The notes: generated from the letters alone by a model not told the origin. A stretch of 64,000 nt of DNA from CAIYZT01 sp947461435 (GCA_965284435.1 OZ260083.1:1426001-1490000); one strand, 5' to 3'. Counted from the stretch's first letter, positions 53,561 to 62,308 are shown. Translations and numbers: made by a program.

Positions 53561-54454
53561 CTATGCAGGCTGGACGGCGGTCTGGCGCTGCCGTTCTGAC
53601 CACAAAAGATAGGCCGAGCCAGCAAAAACCAGAATGATTCCGGGCCAATAGGTCATGTCTGGCGCAAAGCTTAGCACCAGCCAGCTGACAAGAATGTTCG
53701 AGAACAGCTTCAAGTCATCGAAAGGCTGCACAAAGGCCGCATCCGCCGCCGCATAGCTGAGGGTCAGGAAATGTTGGGCGAAATACATGATCACGCCCCC
53801 CAAAAGCAAAAGCCACAGCACATTGCCCGTCGGAACCTCAAACCCGGCCTGCGCCGAGAACAAGAAGTTGATAGGGGTCAACAACACCAAAAGCCACATC
53901 GTGATCGAGGTCTGGCTTTCATCGCGCGTCAAACGCTTTGTGATCAAGGACGCCCCGCCCCATGTCACCGCCGCCGCGATCGGCAGAAGTGTCATGACCG
54001 TAAAGCCGCTTTCCCAGGGCCGCAGCAAGATCATCGCGCCGGCAAACCCGATGATGGCCGCCAGCCACCGATTGGCCCCGACCCTTTCGCCAAGCAGAAC
54101 CGCCGCGCCAATCATGACAAAAAACGGCGATGTCATGACCAGGGCAATCACATGCCAAGGTGCCATCCCCGAGGCGAAGGCCTGGGTAAAGGCCTGCACG
54201 CCCACGACCGACAGCAAAATGCGGGCCAGGTGCAAAACGGGATGCTTTGTGCGCAGGCTTGACAGCCCGCTTTTCCAGATAAAGGGCAACGAGAAGACCA
54301 GCGCGATGGCGTATTGCCAGAAGGCGTCGGATTGGGGCTTGAAGCCCATCTTGTAGGTGACCGTCCAGGTCACCGCGTTGGCAAGCGCAAAGGCCATACC
54401 GGCCAACACCATGAAGAGCGCGCCCTTCAGCGGGTTTTGGGTTGTCTGATTCAT
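53561..54454 (-). CDS. ribN: DMT-family transporter, predicted riboflavin importer RibN
   Basis: This 297-residue protein has ten probable helices with two EamA repeats; typical pieces are LAGMAFALANAVTWT, QAFASGMAPWHVIALVMTSPF and LSYAAADAAFVQPFDDLKLFSN. Such a DMT carrier behind an FMN riboswitch is the known context of RibN, a riboflavin transporter of Alphaproteobacteria. The riboswitch at 54558-54687 precedes it on the same strand. Specificity is inferred from the riboswitch and family. The start at 54454 follows AAAGGAGACAG. Confidence 0.87.
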   Translation of the reverse strand: MNQTTQNPLKGALFMVLAGMAFALANAVTWTVTYKMGFKPQSDAFWQYAIALVFSLPFIWKSGLSSLRTKHPVLHLARILLSVVGVQAFTQAFASGMAPWHVIALVMTSPFFVMIGAAVLLGERVGANRWLAAIIGFAGAMILLRPWESGFTVMTLLPIAAAVTWGGASLITKRLTRDESQTSITMWLLVLLTPINFLFSAQAGFEVPTGNVLWLLLLGGVIMYFAQHFLTLSYAAADAAFVQPFDDLKLFSNILVSWLVLSFAPDMTYWPGIILVFAGSAYLLWSERQRQTAVQPA

Positions 54455-54557
54455 GTCTGTCTCCTTTCAGGACCGATCAAGAATCAGGGGGAAGGACTGG
54501 ACAGGACAAACACGCGCCGGGCAAAACCCCTGCGCATTTCTGGCCCCTGCCAAACCA

Positions 54558-54687
54558 TTCTCTTTCATCCGGACTATACCGTCGGCCCCGGAGTTACACC
54601 GGATCTGCTGACCCCTGCGTTTCGAGCGAAACACACGGCGCTCGCGGGCTATACCGCCGGTGGGGAATTGCACCCCGCCCTGAGAAC
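54558..54687 (-). promoter_or_regulatory. FMN riboswitch (RFN element)
   Basis: Read on the minus strand it has the conserved blocks of the RFN element: GGGCGGGGTGCAATTCCCCA, CCGGCGGTATAGCCCGCGAG, CTCCGGGGCCGACGGT and ATAGTCCGGATGAAAGAGAA. P1 pairs GTTCTC (54687-54682) with GAGAA (54562-54558). It controls the transporter downstream: FMN binding would reduce expression. The expression platform between 54558 and 54454 can form a GC hairpin (around 54515-54538), mechanism unclear. Confidence 0.95.
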
Positions 54688-54793
54688 ACCGGGATAAACC
54701 CCGGCGTGTATTCATACGCCGGGACCTGCCGATCGGCAAGCTGGACTGACTGCGCATCCTTGCGCGCTGGCTGTGCGTAAGGGATAGAACATC

Positions 54794-55540
54794 ATGGACT
54801 GTGTTCGTACCATTTGCCTTCTTTGGGCCTTGGCCTGCGCCCCGGCCGCGCGGGCCGACTGTGTTGTCTTGCTGCATGGGTTGGCCCGAACGGCGCAGTC
54901 CCTTGCCCCGATGGCCAAGGCTTTGCACGCGCGCGGGTTTCAGGTGGTGAACCTGGGCTATCCGTCGACGGGCGCCACGATCGAGGTTCTGGCGGCCCGC
55001 GTCGCAGACAGCGTCGCGGCCTGTGACCCGGCCTTGCCGGTGCATTTTGTCACCCATTCCATGGGCGGAATTCTGGCCCGTCTTTGGCTGTCGGATCATC
55101 GGCCGGGTGTCATGGGCCGTGTGGTCATGCTGGCCCCCCCGAACCAAGGGTCTGAATTGGTGGATGCCTTTGCCGGAATGGCGGCCTTTGCCTGGGTCAA
55201 TGGACCGGCGGGGCTGCAGTTGGGCACGGGGCCGGGATCTGTGCCGCTGTCGCTGCCAAAGGTGGATTACGACCTTGGGATCATCGCAGGGACCAGCACC
55301 TTGAATCCGCTGTATTCCAGCGTGATCCCCGGCCCGGATGATGGAAAGGTTTCGGTTCTGTCGACCCGTGTTCCCGGGATGACCGATCTGATTGCCTTGC
55401 CTGTGACACATACTTTCATGATGCTGAACCCCTTGGTCATCGAGCAGACGATCCGGTTTCTGGAGGATGGGGCCTTTGACCGTGAGATGCGCTATGGCGA
55501 TGCTTTGGGCGCGATGTTGGCGCCGCAGGGGGACAACTGA
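54794..55540 (+). CDS. Exported alpha/beta hydrolase (lipase-like)
   Basis: This 248-residue protein has a signal peptide (MDCVRTICLLWALACAPAARA) and the lipase layout: VVLLHGLARTAQS oxyanion strand, THSMGG nucleophile elbow with the catalytic serine near residue 90, and a late VTHTFMM histidine. It is likely a periplasmic lipase or palmitoyl-thioesterase-like enzyme; the substrate is unknown. The start ATG at 54794 is divergent from the riboswitch transcript. Confidence 0.85.
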   Translation: MDCVRTICLLWALACAPAARADCVVLLHGLARTAQSLAPMAKALHARGFQVVNLGYPSTGATIEVLAARVADSVAACDPALPVHFVTHSMGGILARLWLSDHRPGVMGRVVMLAPPNQGSELVDAFAGMAAFAWVNGPAGLQLGTGPGSVPLSLPKVDYDLGIIAGTSTLNPLYSSVIPGPDDGKVSVLSTRVPGMTDLIALPVTHTFMMLNPLVIEQTIRFLEDGAFDREMRYGDALGAMLAPQGDN

Positions 55541-55562
55541 GCCAACCGTGAAAGGAACGGGC

Positions 55563-55973
55563 ATGAAAAATTCAAGCGTGTATGGCGGGGTGGCCAAGGC
55601 CGTTTCGCGAATCTGCGGCCGCCCCGGCACCTTTGTGGTGGCGCTGGGCGTCATCGCGGTCTGGATTGTCACGGGGCCGCTTTTCAAGTTTTCAGACACC
55701 TGGCAGCTTGTCATAAACACCGGCACGACCATCATCACGTTCCTGATGGTTTTCTTGATTCAGAATACCCAAAATCGGGACACCACGGCCATCCAGTTGA
55801 AGCTGGACGAGTTGATTCGCGCCACGAAAGGCGCCCATAACGCGGTCTTGGATCTGGAAGAGCTGGAAGAAAGCTCCTTGGACGAATTTCGCGCCCGCTA
55901 TCGCCATTTGGCGGCGATGGCGCGCGAGGGTTTGACGCGCGGCGAAGGCGATACCGACACGCCCGAAGCCTAA
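55563..55973 (+). CDS. Low-affinity iron permease family protein (small membrane protein)
   Basis: This 136-residue protein has two membrane helices (TFVVALGVIAVWIVTG and the TGTTIITFLMVFLIQNTQNRD segment), which together match PF04120. The C-terminal half is a hydrophilic helix (IQLKLDELIRATKGAHN). The name comes from a plant/yeast-like homology and transport is unproven. It starts at ATG 55563, 22 bases after the lipase-like gene, with AAAGGAACG before it. Its stop overlaps the purK stop. Confidence 0.82.
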   Translation: MKNSSVYGGVAKAVSRICGRPGTFVVALGVIAVWIVTGPLFKFSDTWQLVINTGTTIITFLMVFLIQNTQNRDTTAIQLKLDELIRATKGAHNAVLDLEELEESSLDEFRARYRHLAAMAREGLTRGEGDTDTPEA

Positions 55974-57043
55974 CTCTTGGCGATGATCCGGTTGACGTGG
56001 CCCATCTTGCGGCCGGGGCGCGACTCGGCCTTGCCATAGAGGTGAAGGGCGCAATTGCGCTCGCTCAATATTCCGCTAACCTTTTGAATATCATCACCAA
56101 TCAGGTTCTCCATGACAACATCGCTGTGCCGCCCGCCATCGCCCAAGGGAAGGCCGATGACGGCCCGGATATGCTGTTCAAACTGATCGACCGCGCAGCC
56201 ATTTTGCGTCCAGTGGCCCGAATTGTGCACACGGGGCGCAATTTCGTTCACGACCAAGCCTTTGGATGTCACAAAAAGCTCCACCCCCAGCACGCCCACG
56301 TAATCAAGCGCGTTCAAGATTCGTGCGGCCAGAAGAACCGCATCGGTGCGCTGGGTGGGGGTTAGCCGTGCCGGCAGGGTTGTTGTGCGCAAGATCCCCT
56401 CTCGGTGCACATTTTCGCCCGGATCATAGCAGGCCACGGACCCGTCCAGACCACGCGCGGCGATGACGGAAACTTCATGCGTGAAATCGATGAACCCTTC
56501 CAGAACGCAGGCTGCGCCTTGCATGGCCGCATGGGCTGCGGCGGCGTCGTTTGGGGTGTTCAGGCGGACCTGTCCTTTGCCGTCATATCCCAATCGTGTG
56601 GTCTTGAGGATCGCGGGCGCACCGATTGCGCCCAAGGCGGTGGTCAGATCATCCAGCCCGCGCACGGATGCGTAGGGCGCCGTGGTAAGCCCGAGGCCCG
56701 TCAGAAAGTCTTTTTCAAGGATACGGTCTTGCGAGATCGCGAGGGCCCGCCGGTTCGGGCGGATGGGGCGCGCCGCCTCGAGCAGATCAAGGGCGGCGGT
56801 CGGCACGTTTTCGAATTCATAGGTGATCACATCCACGCTGGCGGCAAAGGCCGCCAGTGCAGCGGCATCGCCGTAGCTGGCGGTGGTGCAGGCGTGGGCG
56901 ACGTCGGCGGCCGGCGGATGGGCACCCGGTTCATAGATATGCGTGCGATATCCCAAACGGCTGGCCGCGACCGACAGCATGCGGCCCAATTGACCGCCGC
57001 CCAAAATGCCAATGGTTGATCCGATGGGAAGGGCGTCAGTCAT
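55970..57043 (-). CDS. purK: N5-carboxyaminoimidazole ribonucleotide synthase
   Basis: This 357-residue ATP-grasp protein starts MTDALPIGSTIGILGGGQLGRML. It has ILKTTRLGYDGKGQ, EGFIDFTHEVSVIAARG and VNEIAPRVHNSGHWT, all PurK marks. It carboxylates AIR using ATP and bicarbonate in purine synthesis. I start it at 57043, eight bases inside the purE end; a start at 57055 is also possible. With purE it forms the usual pair. Confidence 0.96.
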   Translation of the reverse strand: MTDALPIGSTIGILGGGQLGRMLSVAASRLGYRTHIYEPGAHPPAADVAHACTTASYGDAAALAAFAASVDVITYEFENVPTAALDLLEAARPIRPNRRALAISQDRILEKDFLTGLGLTTAPYASVRGLDDLTTALGAIGAPAILKTTRLGYDGKGQVRLNTPNDAAAAHAAMQGAACVLEGFIDFTHEVSVIAARGLDGSVACYDPGENVHREGILRTTTLPARLTPTQRTDAVLLAARILNALDYVGVLGVELFVTSKGLVVNEIAPRVHNSGHWTQNGCAVDQFEQHIRAVIGLPLGDGGRHSDVVMENLIGDDIQKVSGILSERNCALHLYGKAESRPGRKMGHVNRIIAKS

Positions 57044-57521
57044 CTTTGGGTTCATCCGGGATTGAGGCCGACAGGGCCGCGCGCCAATCATCCAGCCGCT
57101 GCGCCAGTGCGGCGTCGTGCAGGGCCAGAATGCCGGCCGCCAAAAGACCGCCATTGGCCGCGCCGGCAGCCCCGATGGCCATGGTTGCCACGGGATAGCC
57201 CTTGGGCATCTGAACGATGGAATACAGACTGTCCACGCCCGACAGGGCCTTTGTCTGGACAGGAACGCCGATCACCGGCAGGCGGGTTTTGCTGGCCATC
57301 ATGCCGGGAAGATGCGCAGCCCCCCCGGCACCTGCGATGATCACCTGAAGACCGCGCGCGGCGGCCTGCGCCCCATAGGACCAAAGGCGATCCGGCGTGC
57401 GGTGGGCAGAGACGATCTTTGTCTCGTAAGGTACGCCAAGGGCATCCAAAATCAGTGCGGCCTCTTTCATCGTCGGCCAATCCGACTGAGAACCCATGAT
57501 GATACCAACCTGAACGGGCAT
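57036..57521 (-). CDS. purE: 5-(carboxyamino)imidazole ribonucleotide mutase
   Basis: This 161-residue protein starts MPVQVGIIMGSQSDWPTMKEA after a perfect AAGGAGG. It has SAHRTPDRLWSYG, AGAGGAAHLPGMMAS and the SIVQMPKGYPVATMAIG segment of the PurE fold, which moves the carboxyl group from N5 to C4 in the step after PurK. It overlaps purK by eight bases. The open frame upstream is not family-like. Confidence 0.97.
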   Translation of the reverse strand: MPVQVGIIMGSQSDWPTMKEAALILDALGVPYETKIVSAHRTPDRLWSYGAQAAARGLQVIIAGAGGAAHLPGMMASKTRLPVIGVPVQTKALSGVDSLYSIVQMPKGYPVATMAIGAAGAANGGLLAAGILALHDAALAQRLDDWRAALSASIPDEPKDD

Positions 57522-57581
57522 GCGTGCCTCCTTGCAATGCCGCCCCATAGCCCGGGTGCGGCCCCGTGGCAATAACAGCCC

Positions 57582-57800
57582 TTAGGCGATGATGTTTGGG
57601 ATCAGCTGATCTTCGAGTTTCACAATATGGTCTTTCAAAGCCAGCTTTTGCTTTTTCAGACGGCGCAGCGTCATGGGATCGGGCCGGCTGGCGGTTTCAA
57701 GAACATAAATAGCCTCGTCCAGATCACGATGCTCACGGCGGAGCACTTCGAGGCGGACCCGAAGCATGTCTTCAAAGCTCATTTCGCTGGAGGCATTCAT
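57582..57800 (-). CDS. DUF465 (YdcH-like) small protein
   Basis: This 72-residue protein starts MNASSEMSFEDMLRVRLEVL and is an alpha-helical hairpin of the DUF465/YdcH type (LRREHRDLDEAIYVLE, LRRLKKQKLALKDHIVKLEDQL). The function is unknown. An in-frame ATG at 57782 is possible. It is about 60 bases upstream of purE on the same strand, and divergent from hsp20. Confidence 0.83.
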   Translation of the reverse strand: MNASSEMSFEDMLRVRLEVLRREHRDLDEAIYVLETASRPDPMTLRRLKKQKLALKDHIVKLEDQLIPNIIA

Positions 57801-57914
57801 GGCGGTTGGAAATCCGTCTTTGCGTTTGGTCAATGATACAGTGATTCGCCGCCAGTATACTAAGAATCTCTTTCTTTTCTTTTCGAGCGGCGCGCGCCGC
57901 GTGAACGGGACGGT

Positions 57915-57946
57915 CTTGCACAGCCGCCCCATGCGCCCCATATTTA
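57915..57946 (+). promoter_or_regulatory. Sigma-32 (RpoH)-type promoter of hsp20
   Basis: CTTGCAC (from 57915) is followed after 14 bases by CCCCATATTTA (from 57936), matching the heat-shock promoter pattern CTTGAAA - CCCATnT. It lies about 70 bases before hsp20. Confidence 0.65.
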
Positions 57947-58013
57947 CCGTCATGGGCTGTGCTGCGGCAGTGTGGGCGCCCAAGGCGGATGTCGCTTTTG
58001 AAAAGGACATGAC

Positions 58014-58430
58014 ATGACGAAACTGACGCTTGGGGCGCATCCCTTTCTTTTGGGGTTTGAACAGCTGGAACGGCTGGTCGAGCGCACCGCAAAAACGGCC
58101 TCGGAGGGCTATCCGCCTTTCAATATCGAGGCGACGACGGAAAATACCTATCGTATCACGCTGGCGGTCGCGGGATTTCGCGATGAAGATCTGGCGATCA
58201 CGGTTGAAGACCGGCAACTGGTTGTGCGGGGCCGCCAATCGGATGACGACAGCGCAGAGCGGGTTTTTTTGCACCGGGGCATTGCCGCCCGGGCGTTTCA
58301 GCGCAGCTTTGTGCTGGCAGACGGCGTCGAGGTGGCCGGTGCCAGCCTTGACCACGGGCTTTTGAATATCGATCTGCGCCGATCTGTGCCCGAAACCGTG
58401 GTGCAGACCATCCGCATCACCCGCAAATAG
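58014..58430 (+). CDS. Small heat-shock protein Hsp20 (IbpA-like)
   Basis: This 138-residue protein has the alpha-crystallin domain: PPFNIEATTENTYRITLAVAG, EDLAITVEDRQLVVRGR and ARAFQRSFVLADGVEVAGASL with a GLLNIDLRR-ending strand. Small heat-shock proteins hold unfolding proteins for refolding by other chaperones. The promoter pattern before it fits RpoH control. It is followed after nine bases by the DUF1150 gene, which begins after AGGAGG. Confidence 0.93.
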   Translation: MTKLTLGAHPFLLGFEQLERLVERTAKTASEGYPPFNIEATTENTYRITLAVAGFRDEDLAITVEDRQLVVRGRQSDDDSAERVFLHRGIAARAFQRSFVLADGVEVAGASLDHGLLNIDLRRSVPETVVQTIRITRK

Positions 58431-58439
58431 GAGGCTGAC

Positions 58440-58667
58440 ATGCAGACAAAATTCAACGGCTTGCCAAAAAGCGATACCAACATCGTCTACGTTCGGCCCG
58501 TCTTGGTGGAAAGCCTGCCCGACGAGGTGCGCGAACAGCTTGGCGATTTGATCACCGTTTATTCGGTGCATCAGCCCAACGGGATGACCCTGGCCCTTGT
58601 CGCCGACCGCAAGCTGGCCTTTTCCTTGGCGCTTGAACACGACATGGCCCCGGTATCGGTGCACTAA
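58440..58667 (+). CDS. DUF1150 small protein
   Basis: This 75-residue protein starts MQTKFNGLPKSDTNIVYVRP after AGGAGGCTGAC and ends EHDMAPVSVH. It matches DUF1150, a small alphaproteobacterial family of unknown function, often found next to hsp20 genes. The close spacing and shared promoter suggest it is made under heat stress. Confidence 0.85.
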   Translation: MQTKFNGLPKSDTNIVYVRPVLVESLPDEVREQLGDLITVYSVHQPNGMTLALVADRKLAFSLALEHDMAPVSVH

Positions 58668-58685
58668 ATCTGGGTGCGTCCTGTG

Positions 58686-58714
58686 AAAAAGGCCGCCCTG
58701 TCAGGGCGGCCTTT
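58686..58714. terminator. Terminator between the hsp20-DUF1150 and sat-cysC genes
   Basis: AAAGGCCGCCCTG pairs with CAGGGCGGCCTTT over 13 positions around a single T (practical loop of several bases); T-runs end the stem on both strands. It serves the convergent genes. Confidence 0.8.
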
Positions 58715-58740
58715 GGCATTTTCAGCGCCGGATCTTAGGG

Positions 58741-60447
58741 TCAGGCTTTGATCAGGCCCATGGATTCCAGCTTCAAGATCACCTGATGTGCGCAGCTGTC
58801 GACATCGGATCCTTCGGTCTGGATCACCAGTTCGGCATGAGTGGGGGCTTCGTAGGGGTCTGAAATCCCTGTGAATTCCTTGATCTTGCCTTCGCGCGCC
58901 AGTTTGTACAGGCCCTTGCGGTCACGCTTTTCGCATTCCTCGACCGTGGTTGCGACATGCGTTTCAATGAAGGCGCCGTAGGCTTCGATCATCTCGCGCA
59001 CGGCGCGGCGGGTGGCCGTGTAGGGGGCGATCGGCGCGCAAATGGCGATGCCGCCGTTCTTCGTGATTTCAGAGGCGACATAGCCGATCCGCTTGATGTT
59101 GATATCGCGGTGTTCCTTGGAAAACCCCAGTTCCGACGACAAATGCTTGCGCACCACATCGCCGTCCAACAAGGTGACCGGGCGGCCGCCCATCTCCATC
59201 AGTTTGACCATCAGGGCATTGGCGATGGTGGATTTGCCGGAACCCGACAGACCGGTGAAGAAGACGGTAAAGCCCTGCTTGTCGCGCGCCGGAGAGGTTT
59301 TGCGCAATTGCGTGACCACTTCGGGGAACGAGAACCAAGACGGAATTTCCAATCCTTCGCGCAGACGGCGGCGAAGTTCGGTGCCCGAAATATCCAGAAC
59401 CGTGCAGCCTTCTGGCACCTCATTGGCGGGATAGTATTGATCGCGTTCCTGCACATAGACCATGTGCTTGAAGTCAACCATGGTCACGCCAATTTCGGCT
59501 TCGTGCTCTTTGAACAGGGTCTGCGCATCATAGGGGCCGTAAAAATCCTTGCCCTGACTGTTCTTGCCGGGGCCGGCATGGTCGCGGCCGACGATGAAAT
59601 GGGTCACGCCGTGGTTGCGGCGGATCAGGCCATGCCAGACAGCTTCGCGCGGACCGGCCATGCGCATGGCCAGATTGAGCAAGGACATGGTGGTGGTCGA
59701 CTGCGGATATTTGTCGATCACCGCTTCGTAGCAGCGCACGCGGGTAAAATGGTCCACGTCGCCGGGCTTGGTCATGCCAACGACGGGGTGAATAAGAAGG
59801 TTGGCTTGCGCCTCCTTGGCGGCGCGGAATGTCAATTCCTGGTGCGCGCGGTGCAGCGGGTTGCGGGTTTGGAACGCCACGACCTTGGCCCAGCCCACTT
59901 TCTTGAAATAGGCCCGCAATTCGTTGGGCGTATCGCGGCGCGAGCGGAAGTCGTAATGCATCGGGGCTTGAAGCCCCCGAACCGGACCACCAAGATAGAC
60001 CGCACCGGCGGTATTGTGCAGATAATTGACGGCCGGATGGGCCAGATCATCTGCGCCAAAGACCTTTTCGGCTTCGCGCGATTTGTTGGGTACATATTTG
60101 TCGCTGACGGTCATGATCGCCAAGATCACGCCTTCTGCATCGCGCAGCGCAATCTCGGCGCCCGGTGCGATGCCTTCGGCAAATTTTTCGGTCACATCCA
60201 AAGTGATAGGAATCGGCCACAGCGTGCCATCCGCAAGACGCATGTTTTCAACAACGCCGGTATAGTCGGCTTGGCTGTGAAACCCGGTCAGCGGGTAAAA
60301 CCCACCGTTCATCAAAAGTTCAAGGTCGCAGACTTGGCGGGGGGTCATGTCCCACGAGGGCAAAGCGCCCGCTGCATGTTTCAATTTTTCAGCAATATCG
60401 GCAGTAACAAAAAGCTCCGAAATCGGAGTGTGGTTTGAAGGGGTCAT
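58741..60447 (-). CDS. sat-cysC: Bifunctional ATP sulfurylase / APS kinase
   Basis: This 568-residue protein has an N-terminal ATP sulfurylase with QTRNPLHRAHQ (193-203, HxxH) and IVGRDHAGPG, then an APS kinase with P-loop GLSGSGKST (399-407), LLDGDVVRKHLSSELGFS and the KGLYKLAREGKIKEFTGISD segment. It makes PAPS from sulfate and two ATP for assimilation. The order sulfurylase-kinase differs from animal PAPSS. I start at the ATG at 60447, before which no clear ribosome site is seen; the frame is open to 60471. Confidence 0.94.
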   Translation of the reverse strand: MTPSNHTPISELFVTADIAEKLKHAAGALPSWDMTPRQVCDLELLMNGGFYPLTGFHSQADYTGVVENMRLADGTLWPIPITLDVTEKFAEGIAPGAEIALRDAEGVILAIMTVSDKYVPNKSREAEKVFGADDLAHPAVNYLHNTAGAVYLGGPVRGLQAPMHYDFRSRRDTPNELRAYFKKVGWAKVVAFQTRNPLHRAHQELTFRAAKEAQANLLIHPVVGMTKPGDVDHFTRVRCYEAVIDKYPQSTTTMSLLNLAMRMAGPREAVWHGLIRRNHGVTHFIVGRDHAGPGKNSQGKDFYGPYDAQTLFKEHEAEIGVTMVDFKHMVYVQERDQYYPANEVPEGCTVLDISGTELRRRLREGLEIPSWFSFPEVVTQLRKTSPARDKQGFTVFFTGLSGSGKSTIANALMVKLMEMGGRPVTLLDGDVVRKHLSSELGFSKEHRDINIKRIGYVASEITKNGGIAICAPIAPYTATRRAVREMIEAYGAFIETHVATTVEECEKRDRKGLYKLAREGKIKEFTGISDPYEAPTHAELVIQTEGSDVDSCAHQVILKLESMGLIKA

Positions 60448-60648
60448 GGGCGTGCTCGCTTTATATGCCAAGGCCGGTGGGATATCAGCCCGCCGGTCGC
60501 GCGCGTCTGTTGCCCGTTTTGGCGCGTCAATTCAAGAGAAACTGGCGCAAACGTGCCGTATTTGGCCGAAAAGGTCAGAAATGCCTAAGCGCTTTGCGAT
60601 TGGGGAACGCCGTTCAGCTTTGGCGGCACAAACGGGGAAGACGCTTTG

Positions 60649-61590
60649 CTATTGATGCTCTGCCAGCCAGCGTTCGGCATCGAGAGCGGCCATGCAACCC
60701 ATCCCTGCCGAAGTGACAGCCTGACGATAGACATGGTCGGTCAGATCCCCGGCCGCGAAGACCCCGGCAATGGCGGTTCGCGTGGTGCCCGGCTCTACCT
60801 GCACATAGCCGCCATTATGCAGGGGCAGTTGATCCTTGACCAGTTCAGAGGCTGGCGCATGACCGATGGCCACGAAAAATCCGTGACAGGGGATATCCTT
60901 GATCTCGCCCGTCAGAAGATTGTGGGTGCGCACGGCGGTGACGGAGGCGGGGGCATCGGTGCCCAGAACTTCGGTCACCTCGCAGTTCCACAGCATTTCG
61001 ATCTTGGGATGCTTGAACAAACGGTCCTGCATGATCTTTTCGGCACGCAAGGTGTTGCGGCGGTGGATCAGGGTGACCTTTGTGGCGAAATTTGTCAGAA
61101 ACAACGCCTCTTCGACGGCGGTATTGCCGCCGCCGATCACCACAACCTCTTTGCCGCGATAAAAGAACCCATCGCAGGTTGCGCAGGCAGAGACGCCAAA
61201 GCCCTTGAATTTTTCTTCTGAGGGCAGGCCCAGCCATTTGGCCTGAGCCCCCGTCGCCAGAATAACCGCGTCGGCGGTATAGGTTGTTCCACTGTCTGCT
61301 TTTGCCGTGAAGGGGCGGTTTTGCAGATCAAGCGAGGTGATGTAGTCACTGATGATCTCTGCGCCCATCGCGGCGGCATGATCTTGCATCCGAACCATCA
61401 GATCGGGGCCCTGCACATGCGTATCGCCCGGCCAGTTTTCGACCTCTGTGGTGATGGTCAACTGACCGCCGGGTTGCAGGCCCTGCACCAAAATGGGCTG
61501 CAGCATGGCGCGCGAGGCATAGACGGCGGCGGTATAGCCTGCCGGACCAGAACCGATGATCAGAACCTTTGTGTGCCGTGTTTCGCCCAT
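60649..61590 (-). CDS. trxB: Thioredoxin reductase
   Basis: This 313-residue flavoprotein begins MGETRHTKVLIIGSGPAGYT (FAD motif GSGPAG at 13-18) and has the redox pair CATC at 136-139, the NADPH motif GGGNTA at 153-158 and a late GVFAAGDLTDHVYRQA. It reduces thioredoxin with NADPH. I start at the second of two adjacent ATG codons (61593 and 61590) for the better spacing to GGGGG. It is divergent from the lrp gene. Confidence 0.95.
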   Translation of the reverse strand: MGETRHTKVLIIGSGPAGYTAAVYASRAMLQPILVQGLQPGGQLTITTEVENWPGDTHVQGPDLMVRMQDHAAAMGAEIISDYITSLDLQNRPFTAKADSGTTYTADAVILATGAQAKWLGLPSEEKFKGFGVSACATCDGFFYRGKEVVVIGGGNTAVEEALFLTNFATKVTLIHRRNTLRAEKIMQDRLFKHPKIEMLWNCEVTEVLGTDAPASVTAVRTHNLLTGEIKDIPCHGFFVAIGHAPASELVKDQLPLHNGGYVQVEPGTTRTAIAGVFAAGDLTDHVYRQAVTSAGMGCMAALDAERWLAEHQ

Positions 61591-61764
61591 CATATCCCCC
61601 GGGATTCGCTGATGCCTGATATAGGCGCTGATGCCGCGGGGTGAAAGCCCTGCCCGATTTGGGGGCAAAACTTGGAATAGGCCGAAAATTTCAACGGGTT
61701 TTGCGAAATATTATTGCGCGACTTGGCGCGCGGACCTAAGAACTCGGCTATAGAGGAGGCACTT

Positions 61765-62265
61765 ATGGCCCAATCAAAGCTTGATCCCATCGACCGTCAG
61801 ATTTTGGCCGAACTTCAGGCGGACGGACGCATGACCAATGTCGAACTGGCCAGCCGCGTCGGAATCTCGGCGCCGCCCTGTTTGCGCCGCGTGCGGACCT
61901 TGGAAGAGGCCGGTTATATTCGCGGCTATCACGCCGATATCGATGCGCGCGAACTGGGTTTTGAGGTTCAGGTTTTTGCCATGGTGCGGTTGCGCAGTCA
62001 GGCGGAGGGCGACCTGTCGACGTTTGAGGCGCTGTGCCGCGCCTGGCCGCTGGTGCGCGAATGTCACATGCTGAACGGCGAGATTGATTTCATTTTGAAA
62101 TGCGTCGCGCCTGATCTGTCGAGTTTTCAGAATTTCCTGACCGAGCAGTTGCTGAAGGCCGACAATGTCGCATCGGTCAAGACATCTTTGGTCATTCGCT
62201 GCGCCAAAGACGAGCCTGGGCTGTCGTTTGACGTGCTGGAGGCGCGGCTGGACAAAAAGGCCTGA
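61765..62265 (+). CDS. Lrp/AsnC-family transcriptional regulator
   Basis: This 166-residue protein starts at ATG 61765 after GAGGAGG. It has the N-terminal helix-turn-helix (LDPIDRQILAELQADGRMTN, then VELASRVGISAPPCLRRVRTL) and the C-terminal ligand-sensing RAM domain (VFAMVRLRSQAEGDLSTFE, LNGEIDFILKCVAPD). Such regulators respond to amino acids. The target here is not visible, but its divergence from trxB makes that gene a candidate. Its terminator stem includes its stop codon. Confidence 0.94.
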   Translation: MAQSKLDPIDRQILAELQADGRMTNVELASRVGISAPPCLRRVRTLEEAGYIRGYHADIDARELGFEVQVFAMVRLRSQAEGDLSTFEALCRAWPLVRECHMLNGEIDFILKCVAPDLSSFQNFLTEQLLKADNVASVKTSLVIRCAKDEPGLSFDVLEARLDKKA

Positions 62266-62279
62266 TGCGGGGCCTTTTT
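62254..62279 (+). terminator. Terminator overlapping the lrp stop codon
   Basis: AAAAAGGCC (62254-62262) pairs with GGCCTTTTT (62271-62279); the TGA at 62263 is in the loop. Confidence 0.75.
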
Positions 62280-62308
62280 GCGCCGCCCTTTGACGTCTTT
62301 GGCAAGGC

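Noticed and set aside
58957..60438. A 493-codon plus-strand frame opposite sat-cysC
   Set aside because: Shadow of a clear ATP sulfurylase/APS kinase gene; no motif of its own.
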